From CAWBRT01 sp963791145 (GTDB taxonomy: Bacteria; Acidobacteriota; Terriglobia; Terriglobales; Acidobacteriaceae): a stretch of 64,000 nt of DNA. A model generated the notes under the pieces. The model saw only the letters and a list, made by a program, of their open reading frames with translations. It made no database searches and was not told where the DNA came from. The first letter of the stretch is position 1. Each line of letters starts with the position of its first letter. This document shows, piece by piece, positions 8,954-17,244 of the stretch. The translations under genes were made by a program, and so were the position numbers. The stretch is from the NCBI GenBank assembly GCA_963791145.1, contig CAWBRT010000017.1:62001-126000 (forward strand), given 5' to 3'.

Positions 8954-10112
8954 CGCGCCACCTCCATGATGGCCTTCAGAATGTCCTCCGGACGATGCAC
9001 GCTGCCGCCGGCATGCGGCACCAGAAACCGTCTTGGCCCGGCCGGCAGCGGCGCGCTCGACTTCGCGCACCATCTGACCCAGGTTGAGTTCGGGCACCAC
9101 GAAGGCCTTGACCCGCGCGGCCAGCTCGCGAATCGGCTTATCGGGGAAGGGCCAGGCGGTGATCAGGCGGAACTTGCCGACCTTCACGCCCTTCTCGCTG
9201 CGCCATGTCGATGGCGCGCTGCGCCACCCGCGCGGTGATGCCGTAGCAGACGACCACGATTTCGGCGCCGGCCATGTCCTGCTGCTCGTACATCCAGATC
9301 TTCTCGGCGTTGTCGATGATCTTCGCGCGCAGGCGCTTCACCAGCTTGTCCTGCACCGGCGGGCTCATGTTGGGATAGCCGCGCTCATCGTGCGTCAGCC
9401 CGGTGACGTGAATGTTGTAGCCGTCGCCGGCCTTCACCATCTCGGGAATGCCCTCGCTGTCCGGCTTCGAAGGGCTTGTATTCGCCCGGCTTCTTGGCGG
9501 TGAAGCGGCGCGGCTCGACCTCGATCTGATCGGCCGGGGGGATCACCACCTTTTCCGTCATGTGGCCGACCACTTCGTCCAGCATGACGAAGACCGGCAC
9601 GCGGTATTTCTCCGACAGGTTGAAGGCCTTGATGGTCAGGTCGAAGCACTCCTGCGGCGAACTGGGGCAGACGGCGATCACGTCGTAGTCGCCATGCGAA
9701 CCCCACTTCACCTGCATCATGTCCGCCTGCGCCGGCAGGGTGGGCAATCCGGTGGAAGGCCCGCCGCGCTGCACGTTGATGAATACGCAAGGTGTCTCCG
9801 TCATGGCGGCCAGCCCGATGTGCTCCATCATCAGCGAGAAGCCCGGACCCGAGGTCACGGTGAAGGCCTTCAGCGCCGGCCCAGGCCGCGCCTTGAATGG
9901 CGATGGAGGCCGCCAGCTCGTCTTCGAGCTGGATGAAGGTTCCGCCGACCAGCGGGCGCACGCGCGGCGAAGCGCTCCACTACTTCGGTGGAAGGCGTAA
10001 TGGGATAGCCGGCGGCGAAACGGGCGCCGGCGGCCAGCGCGCCTTCGCAGGCGGCATGATCGCCATCCAGAAAATGCGAGCCGGTCAGCACTCCGCGGGG
10101 ATCAGCGGGCAT
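8950..10112 (-). CDS. korA: 2-oxoacid:ferredoxin oxidoreductase, alpha subunit; five frameshifts
   Basis: Catalytic partner of KorB, about 385 residues once five extra bases (near 9966, 9884, 9467, 9203 and 9030) are removed. Recognisable blocks are GARFAAGYPITPSTEVVE, EDELAASIAIQGAAWAG, TSGPGFSLMMEHIGLA, NVQRGGPSTGLPT and HGDYDVIAVCPSSPQE, with GYNIHVTGLTHDERGYP towards the C-terminus. An AAGGAGG ribosome-binding site sits 6 bases before ATG 10112. No in-frame stop separates it from the preceding ferredoxin gene as the sequence stands. Subunit order matches known four-subunit KGOR operons. Confidence 0.85.
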
Positions 10113-10394
10113 CGTTGGCCTCCTTGACGTTTCTCGCGCTTGCGCACTGTTCTTCGCGCTCTCCGCGCCTCTCTTTTCCTTGGGGAAGCGGTAGCCATGA
10201 ATGGCGAAGTCCGGACAGTACATGCCGCACAGGTCGCAGCCGCTGCACTTCTCGGGAGCGACCATGTGCGGCGGATGATACCCCTTGGAGTTGAAAGCGG
10301 AGGAGAGCGCCAGAACCTTGGTCGGGCAAAACTCTACGCAGAAACCGCAAGCCTTACATCGCTCGACCACAATCGACACGGAACCACGTGCCAT
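10102..10394 (-). CDS. korD: Ferredoxin-like delta subunit of the 2-oxoacid oxidoreductase
   Basis: Two [4Fe-4S] binding motifs are clear: CKACGFCVEFCP (about residues 13-24) and CSGCDLCGMYCP (about 50-61), in a protein beginning MARGSVSIVVERC. It would carry electrons from the TPP site to ferredoxin. AGAGAGG precedes the ATG. The end is unresolved. In the start frame there is no stop before the korA ATG, so the two could be fused; in another frame the sequence ends RNVKEANDAR with a TGA at 10102-10104 overlapping the start of korA. I give the latter limit. Confidence 0.8.
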
Positions 10395-10593
10395 GATGCC
10401 TCTCTTCAGGCGCGAAGCGCTCTGCGCACCCGGCAAGCGCACACCGCCGCCTGCTGGGAACCCGAAAGATGCCGCTGAACCGTTCAGGGTTTTCGGACAG
10501 AGTGCCAGCGATTGGGAAATTGGATCCAGGATGCACGGAAAAATATGCCTACACCCCGTATATGCATTGTCGGGCGGTGTATTCATACAGGAA

Positions 10594-10607
10594 GTGATGT
10601 TCATCAC
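10594..10607. promoter_or_regulatory. Crp/Fnr-type box, GTGATGTTCATCAC
   Basis: A symmetric GTGA-N6-TCAC site between the divergent kor operon (centre about 206 bases from korD) and the FIST gene pair (about 235 bases). It also fits an FNR-type reading GTGAT-N4-ATCAC. Five similar sites occur in the window. Confidence 0.5.
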
Positions 10608-10835
10608 ATCAACCGGTGAGCGGTGAACAGAAAGCCGCAGTTTCCGCAGCTCCCGAGCTCCTGGATGCGCGCTCCGTATGCACGCAACTGAAGTATCGAC
10701 ACGAAGATGCCGATAAAAAGATCGTGCCAGAAATCTGGCGGCGTCCCTGATTCGCCCGCCACAAGCACCAACAGCAAGCGAAATCGGAGTGCAGTCCCTA
10801 TTTATTCCAGCACTACTCAGGAGTGGGCTTCTATC

Positions 10836-11030
10836 ATGCCGGGACAAATCAAACACATGCTTGATGCAATCATTCAACAGCGCGCGAAGGGAAGCCCAAC
10901 CGTGGCGCTTACCACCAAAATCAAGCTCGTCCTCAAGGGAATCAATCCCGACCGCTTCAGCGATACGTCGGACGACGACCCCGCAATCATGGCCAAGGTT
11001 CGCGCTATTGCAGCCGAACTGAATGATCGA
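10836..11030 (+). CDS. Small protein preceding a FIST gene (boundary unresolved)
   Basis: About 65 residues from ATG 10836 (MPGQIKHMLDAIIQQRAKG, then TTKIKLVLKGINPDRF and an Ala-rich helix ending AELN). AGGAGTG lies 11 bases upstream of the ATG. The frame runs without a stop into the FIST gene, but FIST domain similarity begins only after MSVQ at 11031. From there the repaired FIST protein already has normal length, so I think this is a separate small gene whose stop is masked. A one-polypeptide reading is also possible. Function unknown; co-location suggests it works with the FIST sensor. Confidence 0.5.
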
Positions 11031-12136
11031 ATGTCCGTGCAAACTGCATTCTCAACGAAACAATTACCCGAAGCAGTGGTTGAACTGCGGCAGCAAGGCG
11101 GAGCCGGGGAAGCCGCGGATCGTAATCTACTTTGCGTCTACCAAGTACGATCCGGCAATGCTTGGCAAGCAAATGAAAGACGCCTTTCCAGACTCTATCC
11201 TGGTTGGCTGCTCGACGGCGGGCGAAATTACCAGCGGCAAGATGCTGAGCGGATCGGTCGTAGCCATGTTCCTCGGGCCAGAGGTCGTCGAGGACGCCGC
11301 CGTTGCCGTGATCGAAGACCTGATGCTCCGAAGCTGCCGTAAAAAAGGCCTTCGCGGGCTTTGAGCGCCATTTTGGCTGCCCCTTGACCGACATGGATCT
11401 TCACCGGCACGTCGGTATCATCCTGGTGGACGGGCTCAGCGGGGCCGAGGAGCGGCTCATGGAAAAGATCGGCGACCTGACGGATCTGCTGTTTGTAGGC
11501 GGCGCCGCCGGTGACGATCTGAAATTCCAGGGTACTCACGTCTTCGCCGACGGCAAAGTGTTCAGCCGTGCCTCCGTCCTGCTCCTGCTGCGGCTGCGCA
11601 AGGGATTTGAAGTGCTCAAGACGCAAAGTTTCCGCTCAACCGGCAAGACGCTGGTGGCGACAGCCGTCGATACGCTCTCCCGCAAGGTCATTTCGCTGAA
11701 TGGCCGGCCCGCTCTGGAGGCTTACGCGGAAGCCGTCGGCCTGCCGCCCGCGCAGGCGCACTCGGTATTCATGAAGCATCCGCTGGGACTGATCGTAGAA
11801 GGCGAGCCTTTCGTGCGCAGCCCACGCGCCGTCGAAGGCAGCAGCATCCTGTTCTATTGCCAAATCAGGGAAGGCATGGAGCTGGAACTGCTCGACGCCG
11901 GGGACATCGTGAAAGATACCCGGCGGGCAGTCGAGGCCAAGCAAGCCGAACTGGGAGGCCTGGCCGGCGTGATCGACTTCCACTGCATCCTGCGTACTCT
12001 GCAGTTGCGCGACGAAAAGCGGTGCGATAGCTACGGCTCAATATTCGCCAACATTCCCGCCGTGGGCTTCAGCACCTATGGAGAGGAGTATCTCGGCCAC
12101 ATCAACCAAACTTCAACCATGCTGCTGTTGCGCTGA
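11031..12136 (+). CDS. FIST N/C-domain sensory protein (two frameshifts)
   Basis: FIST proteins are small-ligand sensor modules found with signalling systems. After removing one base near 11097 and one near 11332 the protein is about 367 residues. An N-terminal FIST domain has VIYFASTKYDP and DSILVGCSTAGEI. A middle region contains VDGLSGAEE and LFVGGAAGDD. The C-terminal FIST_C domain has HPLGLIVEGEPFVRSP and ends with FSTYGEEYLGHINQTSTML, a typical FIST ending. It lies divergent from the kor operon with a Crp/Fnr-type box between them and is followed by a strong terminator. Ligand and partner are not evident. Confidence 0.85.
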
Positions 12137-12154
12137 CGCAACTTAAAACAAACA

Positions 12155-12190
12155 CCCCGCCCGCAGCGAAGCTGCTGTGGCGGGGTTTTC
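12155..12190 (+). terminator. Rho-independent terminator after the FIST gene
   Basis: CCCCGCCCGCAGC pairs with GCTGCTGTGGCGGGG across a GAA loop and is followed by TTTTCTCTTT. Confidence 0.85.
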
Positions 12191-12213
12191 TCTTTGCGTT
12201 GGTTCCCGGGCCG

Positions 12214-13204
12214 CTACTTCTCCCTCGCCACCACGAATTCCGGCACCCAGAGCAGGGCGCGCTTGAACTCGTTGTCGGGAAAGTCGCGGAGAACGTCGAC
12301 GGCGTTGCGGGCGTACTCGGCTGCCTGGCCGGTGGCATATTCCAGCGAGCCGTAGCGGGTCAGGATTTCCAGCACGTCGGTGTGGCGAATGCCGTTCATG
12401 GCCCGCTCGCGCAGGACCTTCTCAATGATCTGCCGTTCTGCCGAGGTGCAGTGATCGAAGGAGTGGATGACCGCCATGGTGGCTTTGCCCTCGCGCAGAT
12501 CGCTGGCCACCGGCTTGCCCAGCACCTCTTCCGAGGCGGTCAGGTCAAGCACGTCATCGACGATCTGGAAGGCCATGCCCACGTTTCTGCCGTAGGCGCG
12601 CAGGGCGCGCAGCTTGCGCTCGTCGGCCTCGCCCAGCACCCCGCCCAGCTCGGTGCAGGTGGAGAACAGGCAGGCCGTCTTGCGGTAGATCAGGTCGAGG
12701 TGCTCCTCCATGCTGATGGGCCGCCCGAGCTTCTCCATCTGCAGCAGCTCGCCTTCCACCATCTGCTGGGTGAGCTGGATGAGCAGGTCGAGAACGCGGA
12801 AGTTGCGCTCCTGCGACGGCGATCTTGAAGGCCTGCATGTAGAGCCAGTCGCCGGCCAGCACGCACTTGGCGTTTCCCCACTGCGTATTGGCCGAAGGCC
12901 GGCCGCGCCGGGTGCGCGCGTCGTCGATGATGTCGTCGTGAACCAGGGTGGCGGTATGGATGATCTCGACCACCGCGCCCAGGCGCACCGCGCCCCGGCC
13001 GCGGTAATTCATGAGCTTGGCGGCCATCAGCAGCAGCGCCGGACGCAGCCGCTTGCCGCCGCCTTCGCGCAGGTACTCGCCGATTTCGGTGATGGCGGCG
13101 ACGCCGGAGACGGTATCGCGGCCGAATTCCTGCTCCATGGCGGCCAAGTCCTCGCGCAGGAGCTCGAAAATTCCTTTAGCGTTCGCGCTGACCGAAGTGT
13201 TCAA
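12214..13204 (-). CDS. Trans-polyprenyl diphosphate synthase (one frameshift near 12815)
   Basis: Chain-elongating prenyltransferase that likely makes the quinone side chain, similar to octaprenyl or heptaprenyl diphosphate synthases. The repaired product has about 329 residues. The first aspartate-rich motif is in VHDDIIDDARTRRG, the second in FQIVDDVLDLT, and the GGGKRLRPALLLMAA substrate-binding block is near the N-terminus. At the break, the frame changes between FKIAVAGAQ and the downstream block starting MVEGELLQM. Removing one base gives a continuous helix. Product chain length cannot be told from sequence alone. Confidence 0.9.
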
Positions 13205-13231
13205 AGGATTCCTGATAAGTCGGACTGATGC

Positions 13232-13729
13232 TCAAATCGAGCGGTAATTGGTGAACTGCATGTCGATGCCGAAATCTTTCTGCCGGAGCAGGGCGATGAT
13301 CTCCTGCAGGATGTCGCGGTCGCGCCCGCTGACCCGGACAAAGTCTCCCTGAATAGATGCCTGCACCTTCTTCTTGGAGTCTTTAATGACCTTCACGATC
13401 TCCCGCGCCTTTTCCGTCGGAATCCCCTGCTGGAGGCTGATCTTCTGTCTCACCGTGGAGCCGGCGGCCGGCTCGATCTTGCCGTAGGTAAGGGCTTTGA
13501 GGGGAACCCCGCGCTTGACCAGCTTGGCCTGCAGGATGTCATTGACCGCCTTGAGCTTGAAATCATCCTGGGAGGCGAGAAGAACGCCGTCCTTGCCCTC
13601 CAACTCTATGTTGGAGCGCGAATCCTTGAGGTCGAAACGCTGGTGGATCTCTTTCAGGGCCTGCTGAATAGCATTGGAAACTTCCTGCAGGTCCACCTTG
13701 CTGACAATGTCGAACGAGTTCTCAGAGGC
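13232..13729 (-). CDS. yajQ: YajQ family nucleotide-binding protein
   Basis: About 165 residues starting at ATG 13729 (MASENSFDIVSKVD), the normal YajQ start; the open frame extends ten codons further. Family signatures SFDIVSKVDLQEV, QRFDLKDS, ALTYGKIEPA and FGIDMQFTNYR are complete. Members in Xanthomonas and Pseudomonas bind cyclic di-GMP and act in signalling; elsewhere the role is unclear. It sits between the polyprenyl synthase and tatD on the same strand. Confidence 0.95.
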   Translation of the reverse strand, partial: ASENSFDIVSKVDLQEVSNAIQQALKEIHQRFDLKDSRSNIELEGKDGVLLASQDDFKLKAVNDILQAKLVKRGVPLKALTYGKIEPAAGSTVRQKISLQQGIPTEKAREIVKVIKDSKKKVQASIQGDFVRVSGRDRDILQEIIALLRQKDFGIDMQFTNYRSI

Positions 13730-13781
13730 CATCCCAACTAGTGTATGACAAACCTTCAAAGCCGGACAAACCCGGCATTCC

Positions 13782-14651
13782 CTATTCAGCAGAAGCAGGA
13801 AGCGAGGGCTGAGGAAGCCTGAAAAAACGGAAGAAGTTCTGCGTGGCCAGAGCTGCGACTTGAGACGACGCGATACCGCGCAGCTCTGCTATGGCGGCCG
13901 CGACTTCCACCACGTAGGCCGGTTCATTGCGCTTGCCGCGATGCGGAACCGGCGCCAGGTAGGGTGAATCTGTTTCGATCAGAAAGCGGTCCGCCGGAAC
14001 TTCGCCGGCGGTATCGCGTATGTTCTGCGCCTTGGGATAGGTAATGTTGCCGGCAAAGCTGATCATAAAACCCAACTCCAGCGCGGCTTGCGCGTGCTCC
14101 GGCTGGCCGGTAAAACAATGCAGAATCCCGCCCAGCCCGGCGGCCGTCCCGGGATCCCCGGCAGCCGTCGCTGTTGCGGTTGCTGGGATTGCGGACCAGT
14201 GTTCGTCGAGCAGGCGCAGCAGGTCGTCCCAGGCGTCCTGGCTATTGTCCGAAGGCCGGCAGTGAATGATGATCGGCTTGCCTGCCGCCGACGCCAGTTG
14301 CAGTTGCTCGACGAAGACCCGCTGCTGCACCTCGCGTGGCGAGTGCAGGTAGAAGTAGTCGAGCCCGATCTCTCCCCAGGCGATCACCCGCGGATGCCGC
14401 GCCAGGCGCGCCATCTTGTCGAATGCCTCCGGGCTGGCCAGTCGTGCCTCGTGCGGATGTAGTCCGATGCTGGCCCAGATCCAGTCATTTTGTTCGGCAT
14501 AGGGGATGGCACACTCGACGTTCGCCGGACCGTCGCCGTTGCCAATGGCCAGCAACCCGACCAGGCCAGCCTGGCGCGCGCGGGCAAGCATCTCGGCCCG
14601 GTCTCGCTCAAACTGCCGGCCTTCGATGTGCGCATGCGAGTCGACGTACAT
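13782..14651 (-). CDS. tatD: TatD family metal-dependent hydrolase
   Basis: A 289-residue TIM-barrel hydrolase with metal-binding DSHAHIEG at the N-terminus, GEIGLDYFYLHSP, the HCR and HCFTG histidines and LIETDSPYLAP near the C-terminus. TatD enzymes act as DNases and D-aminoacyl-tRNA-related hydrolases. An insert rich in Ala/Thr (about residues 150-170) is unusual. A GTTTCAC word-repeat tract separates its start from the end of pepA. Confidence 0.95.
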   Translation of the reverse strand: MYVDSHAHIEGRQFERDRAEMLARARQAGLVGLLAIGNGDGPANVECAIPYAEQNDWIWASIGLHPHEARLASPEAFDKMARLARHPRVIAWGEIGLDYFYLHSPREVQQRVFVEQLQLASAAGKPIIIHCRPSDNSQDAWDDLLRLLDEHWSAIPATATATAAGDPGTAAGLGGILHCFTGQPEHAQAALELGFMISFAGNITYPKAQNIRDTAGEVPADRFLIETDSPYLAPVPHRGKRNEPAYVVEVAAAIAELRGIASSQVAALATQNFFRFFRLPQPSLPASAE

Positions 14652-14669
14652 GGAGTCAGTTCTCAGTTC

Positions 14670-14738
14670 GTTTCACGTTTCACGTTTCGCGTTTCATGAG
14701 TAAAGTGAAAACGGGCAACGAGAAACGTGAAACGACGC
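14670..14738. repeat. CGTTTCA heptad word repeat with inverted arm
   Basis: The left arm reads CGTTTCACGTTTCACGTTTC and the right arm (14721-14735) reads GAGAAACGTGAAACG, with GTGAAAACGGGC between. The unit is seven bases. It lies between pepA and tatD. Confidence 0.75.
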
Positions 14739-14739
14739 T

Positions 14740-16236
14740 TTACCCAAAGTTCCGCGCCAGCTCGATGATGGAGCGCACGGCGATTCCGCTGGGGCCTTTG
14801 GCGATCCACGATTTGCTGTCCTCGATCCAGGCGGTGCCGGCGATATCGAGGTGGATCCAGGGCGTCTCCTCCACGAATTCCTTGAGGAACATGGCCGCCG
14901 TTACGGCGCCGCCCCAGCGTCCGCCGGTGTTTTTGATGTCGGCGATCTCCGATTTGATCTGCTCCAGGTAATCGGCATCGACCGGCATGCGCCACATCTT
15001 CTCGCCCGCGCGCCCGACGGCCTGGACGAAGCGCTCGCAGAAATTTTCGTCGTTGCTGAAGATGCCGGCGTTCACGTATCCCAGGGCGACCACGACGGCG
15101 CCGGTGAGCGTGGCCGCGTCAAGCAGGTGAGTGGCGCCGAGCTGGCGCGCGTAGTGCAGGCCGTCGGCCAGAACCAGCCGGCCTTCGGCGTCGGTATTGA
15201 TGATCTCGATGGACTTGCCGCTCATGGCGATCTGCACGTCGCCGGGTTTTTGCGCCTTGCCGCTGGGCATGTTTTCAGTGGCGCAGACGACGCCGATGAC
15301 GCGCACCCTGGGCTTGAGCAGGGCGATGGCGCGCATGGCGCCGATCATGGTGGCGCCGCCGGCCATGTCGTACTTCATCTTTTCCATGCCGTCGGCGGGC
15401 TTGATGCTGATGCCGCCGGTATCGAAGGTGATCCCCTTGCCGACCAGCCCGAGGACGGGCGAGGGTGGAGCATCTTTCGGTTCGTAACGCATGACGATCA
15501 GCCGCGGTTCCTCGTCGGAGCCTTGGGCGACGCTCCAGAAGGCGCCCATCTTGAGCTCCTTGATGCGATCCGGCCCGTAGACTTCGCAGGGCAGGCCGAC
15601 CTCATCGCACATCTTTTGGGCGCGCTCGGCCAGGATGGTGGGCGTCATGCGGTTGCTGGGCTCATTGACCAGGTCGCGGGTGAAGTTCTGTGACTCGCCG
15701 ATGATGCGGCCTTCCTCGATTGCCCGTTCGCGCTCCGCATCCTGGCCGGCGGCGACGATTACGAACTCCTGCACGCTTTGGTCTTTGCGGTCGCTGCGAT
15801 AGTAATCGGGATCGAAGTCGGCGACGTATGCGCTCTCGACGATGGCCCGCACCACATCCGCCGCGGCGGAGTCTGGCGGACTGTCCTGGGGGACAACCAA
15901 GGCAAAGTTTTTGATGTTCTTGCCCTTGAGGAAGCGTACGGCGGTGCCGGCCATCTTGCGCAGATCGGCCGACGAGAACTTATCGGCTTTACCGCCGCCA
16001 ACGAACAGAATGCGCTTGGCCCGTGCTCCCTGCGGCCGGTGTAACAGCACTGTCTCGCCACTCTTACCGGAAATCTCCTTGGCGGCAATCAGCTCGCGCG
16101 CCGCTTCGCGGATGGCGTCCTCGGTGGTGAGCGGCTGAGGCTGGGGATTCTGCTTGTCGCCGTGATCGAGAACGCCAACGATCAGGCACTCGGTGTCAAG
16201 TTGGGAAGGAGATTGCGTAGAAAGAGCTATCTTCAT
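14740..16236 (-). CDS. pepA: Leucyl aminopeptidase (M17)
   Basis: A two-metal cytosolic aminopeptidase, 498 residues from ATG 16236 (MKIALSTQSP), chosen because AAGGAAG precedes it by 5 bases; the frame is open 18 codons further. The catalytic domain contains VGKGITFDTGGISIKP, YDMAGGA and the M17 signature NTDAEGRLVLADGL. It removes N-terminal residues in peptide turnover. It is intact and of normal size. Confidence 0.96.
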   Translation of the reverse strand: MKIALSTQSPSQLDTECLIVGVLDHGDKQNPQPQPLTTEDAIREAARELIAAKEISGKSGETVLLHRPQGARAKRILFVGGGKADKFSSADLRKMAGTAVRFLKGKNIKNFALVVPQDSPPDSAAADVVRAIVESAYVADFDPDYYRSDRKDQSVQEFVIVAAGQDAERERAIEEGRIIGESQNFTRDLVNEPSNRMTPTILAERAQKMCDEVGLPCEVYGPDRIKELKMGAFWSVAQGSDEEPRLIVMRYEPKDAPPSPVLGLVGKGITFDTGGISIKPADGMEKMKYDMAGGATMIGAMRAIALLKPRVRVIGVVCATENMPSGKAQKPGDVQIAMSGKSIEIINTDAEGRLVLADGLHYARQLGATHLLDAATLTGAVVVALGYVNAGIFSNDENFCERFVQAVGRAGEKMWRMPVDADYLEQIKSEIADIKNTGGRWGGAVTAAMFLKEFVEETPWIHLDIAGTAWIEDSKSWIAKGPSGIAVRSIIELARNFG

Positions 16237-16324
16237 TGCTTCCTTTCGTTGCGACGTAATGCTAAGCGGCGGGGTTCTGCACCCCGACAAAATGAATTTT
16301 TAAAGAAAACTGCCGCTTTCATTA

Positions 16325-16343
16325 GCCCGCGGTAACCGCGGGC
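16325..16343. repeat. GCCCGCGGT palindrome in the pepA-smpB gap
   Basis: Nine-base arms GCCCGCGGT/ACCGCGGGC around a single A, without a T-run. It is followed at 16365-16385 by a copy of an AGCCGAGGGCGGCT repeat also seen at 7459-7475. Confidence 0.5.
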
Positions 16344-16404
16344 CCGCCCAGTCACTCCAGCAAGCCGAGGGCGGCTAGGCCTGCGCTAAACAGATGCACT
16401 GGCA

Positions 16405-16932
16405 CTAGCTTCTGCGGCCGCGCGCCATGGCCTGGCGGGCCTCGCGGTCGGCATCACGGCGGCGTTCGCTCTCGCGCTTGTCCCAGAGTTGTTTGCCTCG
16501 GGCCACCGCGACTTCTACTTTGACGCGCCCGTTCTTGAAGTACATGCGCGTCGGGATCAGCGTCAGCCCCTTCTGCTGGGCCTTGGTGTCCAGCTTGAGG
16601 ATTTCTCTCTTATTTGCCAGCAACTTCCGGCTGCGCAGGGGTTCATGGTTGTAGATATTGCCGGGGGCGTACGGGCCAATATGGGCGTTAATCAGGAACA
16701 ACTCTCCATCCTTTATCAGCGCGTACGCATCCTTCAGGTTAGCTCTGCCCTCGCGTATCGACTTGACCTCGGTACCTTGCAGCACGATACCGGTCTCAAG
16801 GCGCTCTTCGAGGAAGTAATGGTGCGAGGCGGCGCGATTGGTGGTGGCGTCGCGCTGCCCGGCGGCGACCGGGTCACGGTGCACGTTTTTGGGCTTTTCC
16901 GGCCGGTTTGGCGGTGCGGAATTGCGAGCCAT
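16405..16932 (-). CDS. smpB: SsrA-binding protein SmpB
   Basis: tmRNA partner for rescue of stalled ribosomes. The 175-residue protein has the family blocks YFLEERLETGIVLQGTEVKS, REGRANLKDAYA, NAHIGPYAPGN and RSRKLLANKREI, and a basic C-terminal tail (ERRRDADREARQAMARGRRS) that enters the mRNA channel. An N-terminal extension of about 30 residues precedes the core. The ssrA RNA gene was not found nearby. Confidence 0.96.
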   Translation of the reverse strand: MARNSAPPNRPEKPKNVHRDPVAAGQRDATTNRAASHHYFLEERLETGIVLQGTEVKSIREGRANLKDAYALIKDGELFLINAHIGPYAPGNIYNHEPLRSRKLLANKREILKLDTKAQQKGLTLIPTRMYFKNGRVKVEVAVARGKQLWDKRESERRRDADREARQAMARGRRS

Positions 16933-17070
16933 TGTTGGTCACCAAAGCTGGGTTATGCCCTCGCCGGGCCGCCAGCTACGGCTTCTGTTTCCGACGGGGC
17001 GGCAGCGGGAACGCGAACCACCGCGCCGATTTGTATGCTAGCACAGGCAAACAGCTTAGCCCCGAGCGGA

Positions 17071-17079
17071 TGCTATAAT
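17071..17079 (+). promoter_or_regulatory. Extended -10 promoter of the secretin gene
   Basis: TGCTATAAT combines the TGN extension with a perfect TATAAT. No good -35 is present, as expected for an extended -10 promoter. It would start a leader of about 155 bases. Confidence 0.55.
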
Positions 17080-17100
17080 GCGCTCGCCTGAGTTTTCGGT

Positions 17101-17182
17101 CTGCGGGCGTAGTAACCGCAACCCGCAGCGGCCAAGGGAGCGACTGCCGGGTAAACTCGCAGGCAATTCGCGGATGCTCCCT
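17101..17182 (+). promoter_or_regulatory. Structured 5' leader of the secretin gene (candidate cis RNA)
   Basis: Two stem-loops stand in tandem: CTGCGGG (17101-17107) with CCCGCAG (17122-17128), and AGGGAGC (17135-17141) with GCTCCCT (17176-17182). They lie between the promoter and the coding start. I cannot assign them to a known riboswitch class. A regulatory role is inferred only from position and pairing. Confidence 0.4.
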
Positions 17183-17244
17183 CGAGTCCCCATAAATGCA
17201 TTCCGGGTGGACCGGGCACCAGAATCATCATGCTAAGGAGTGGA

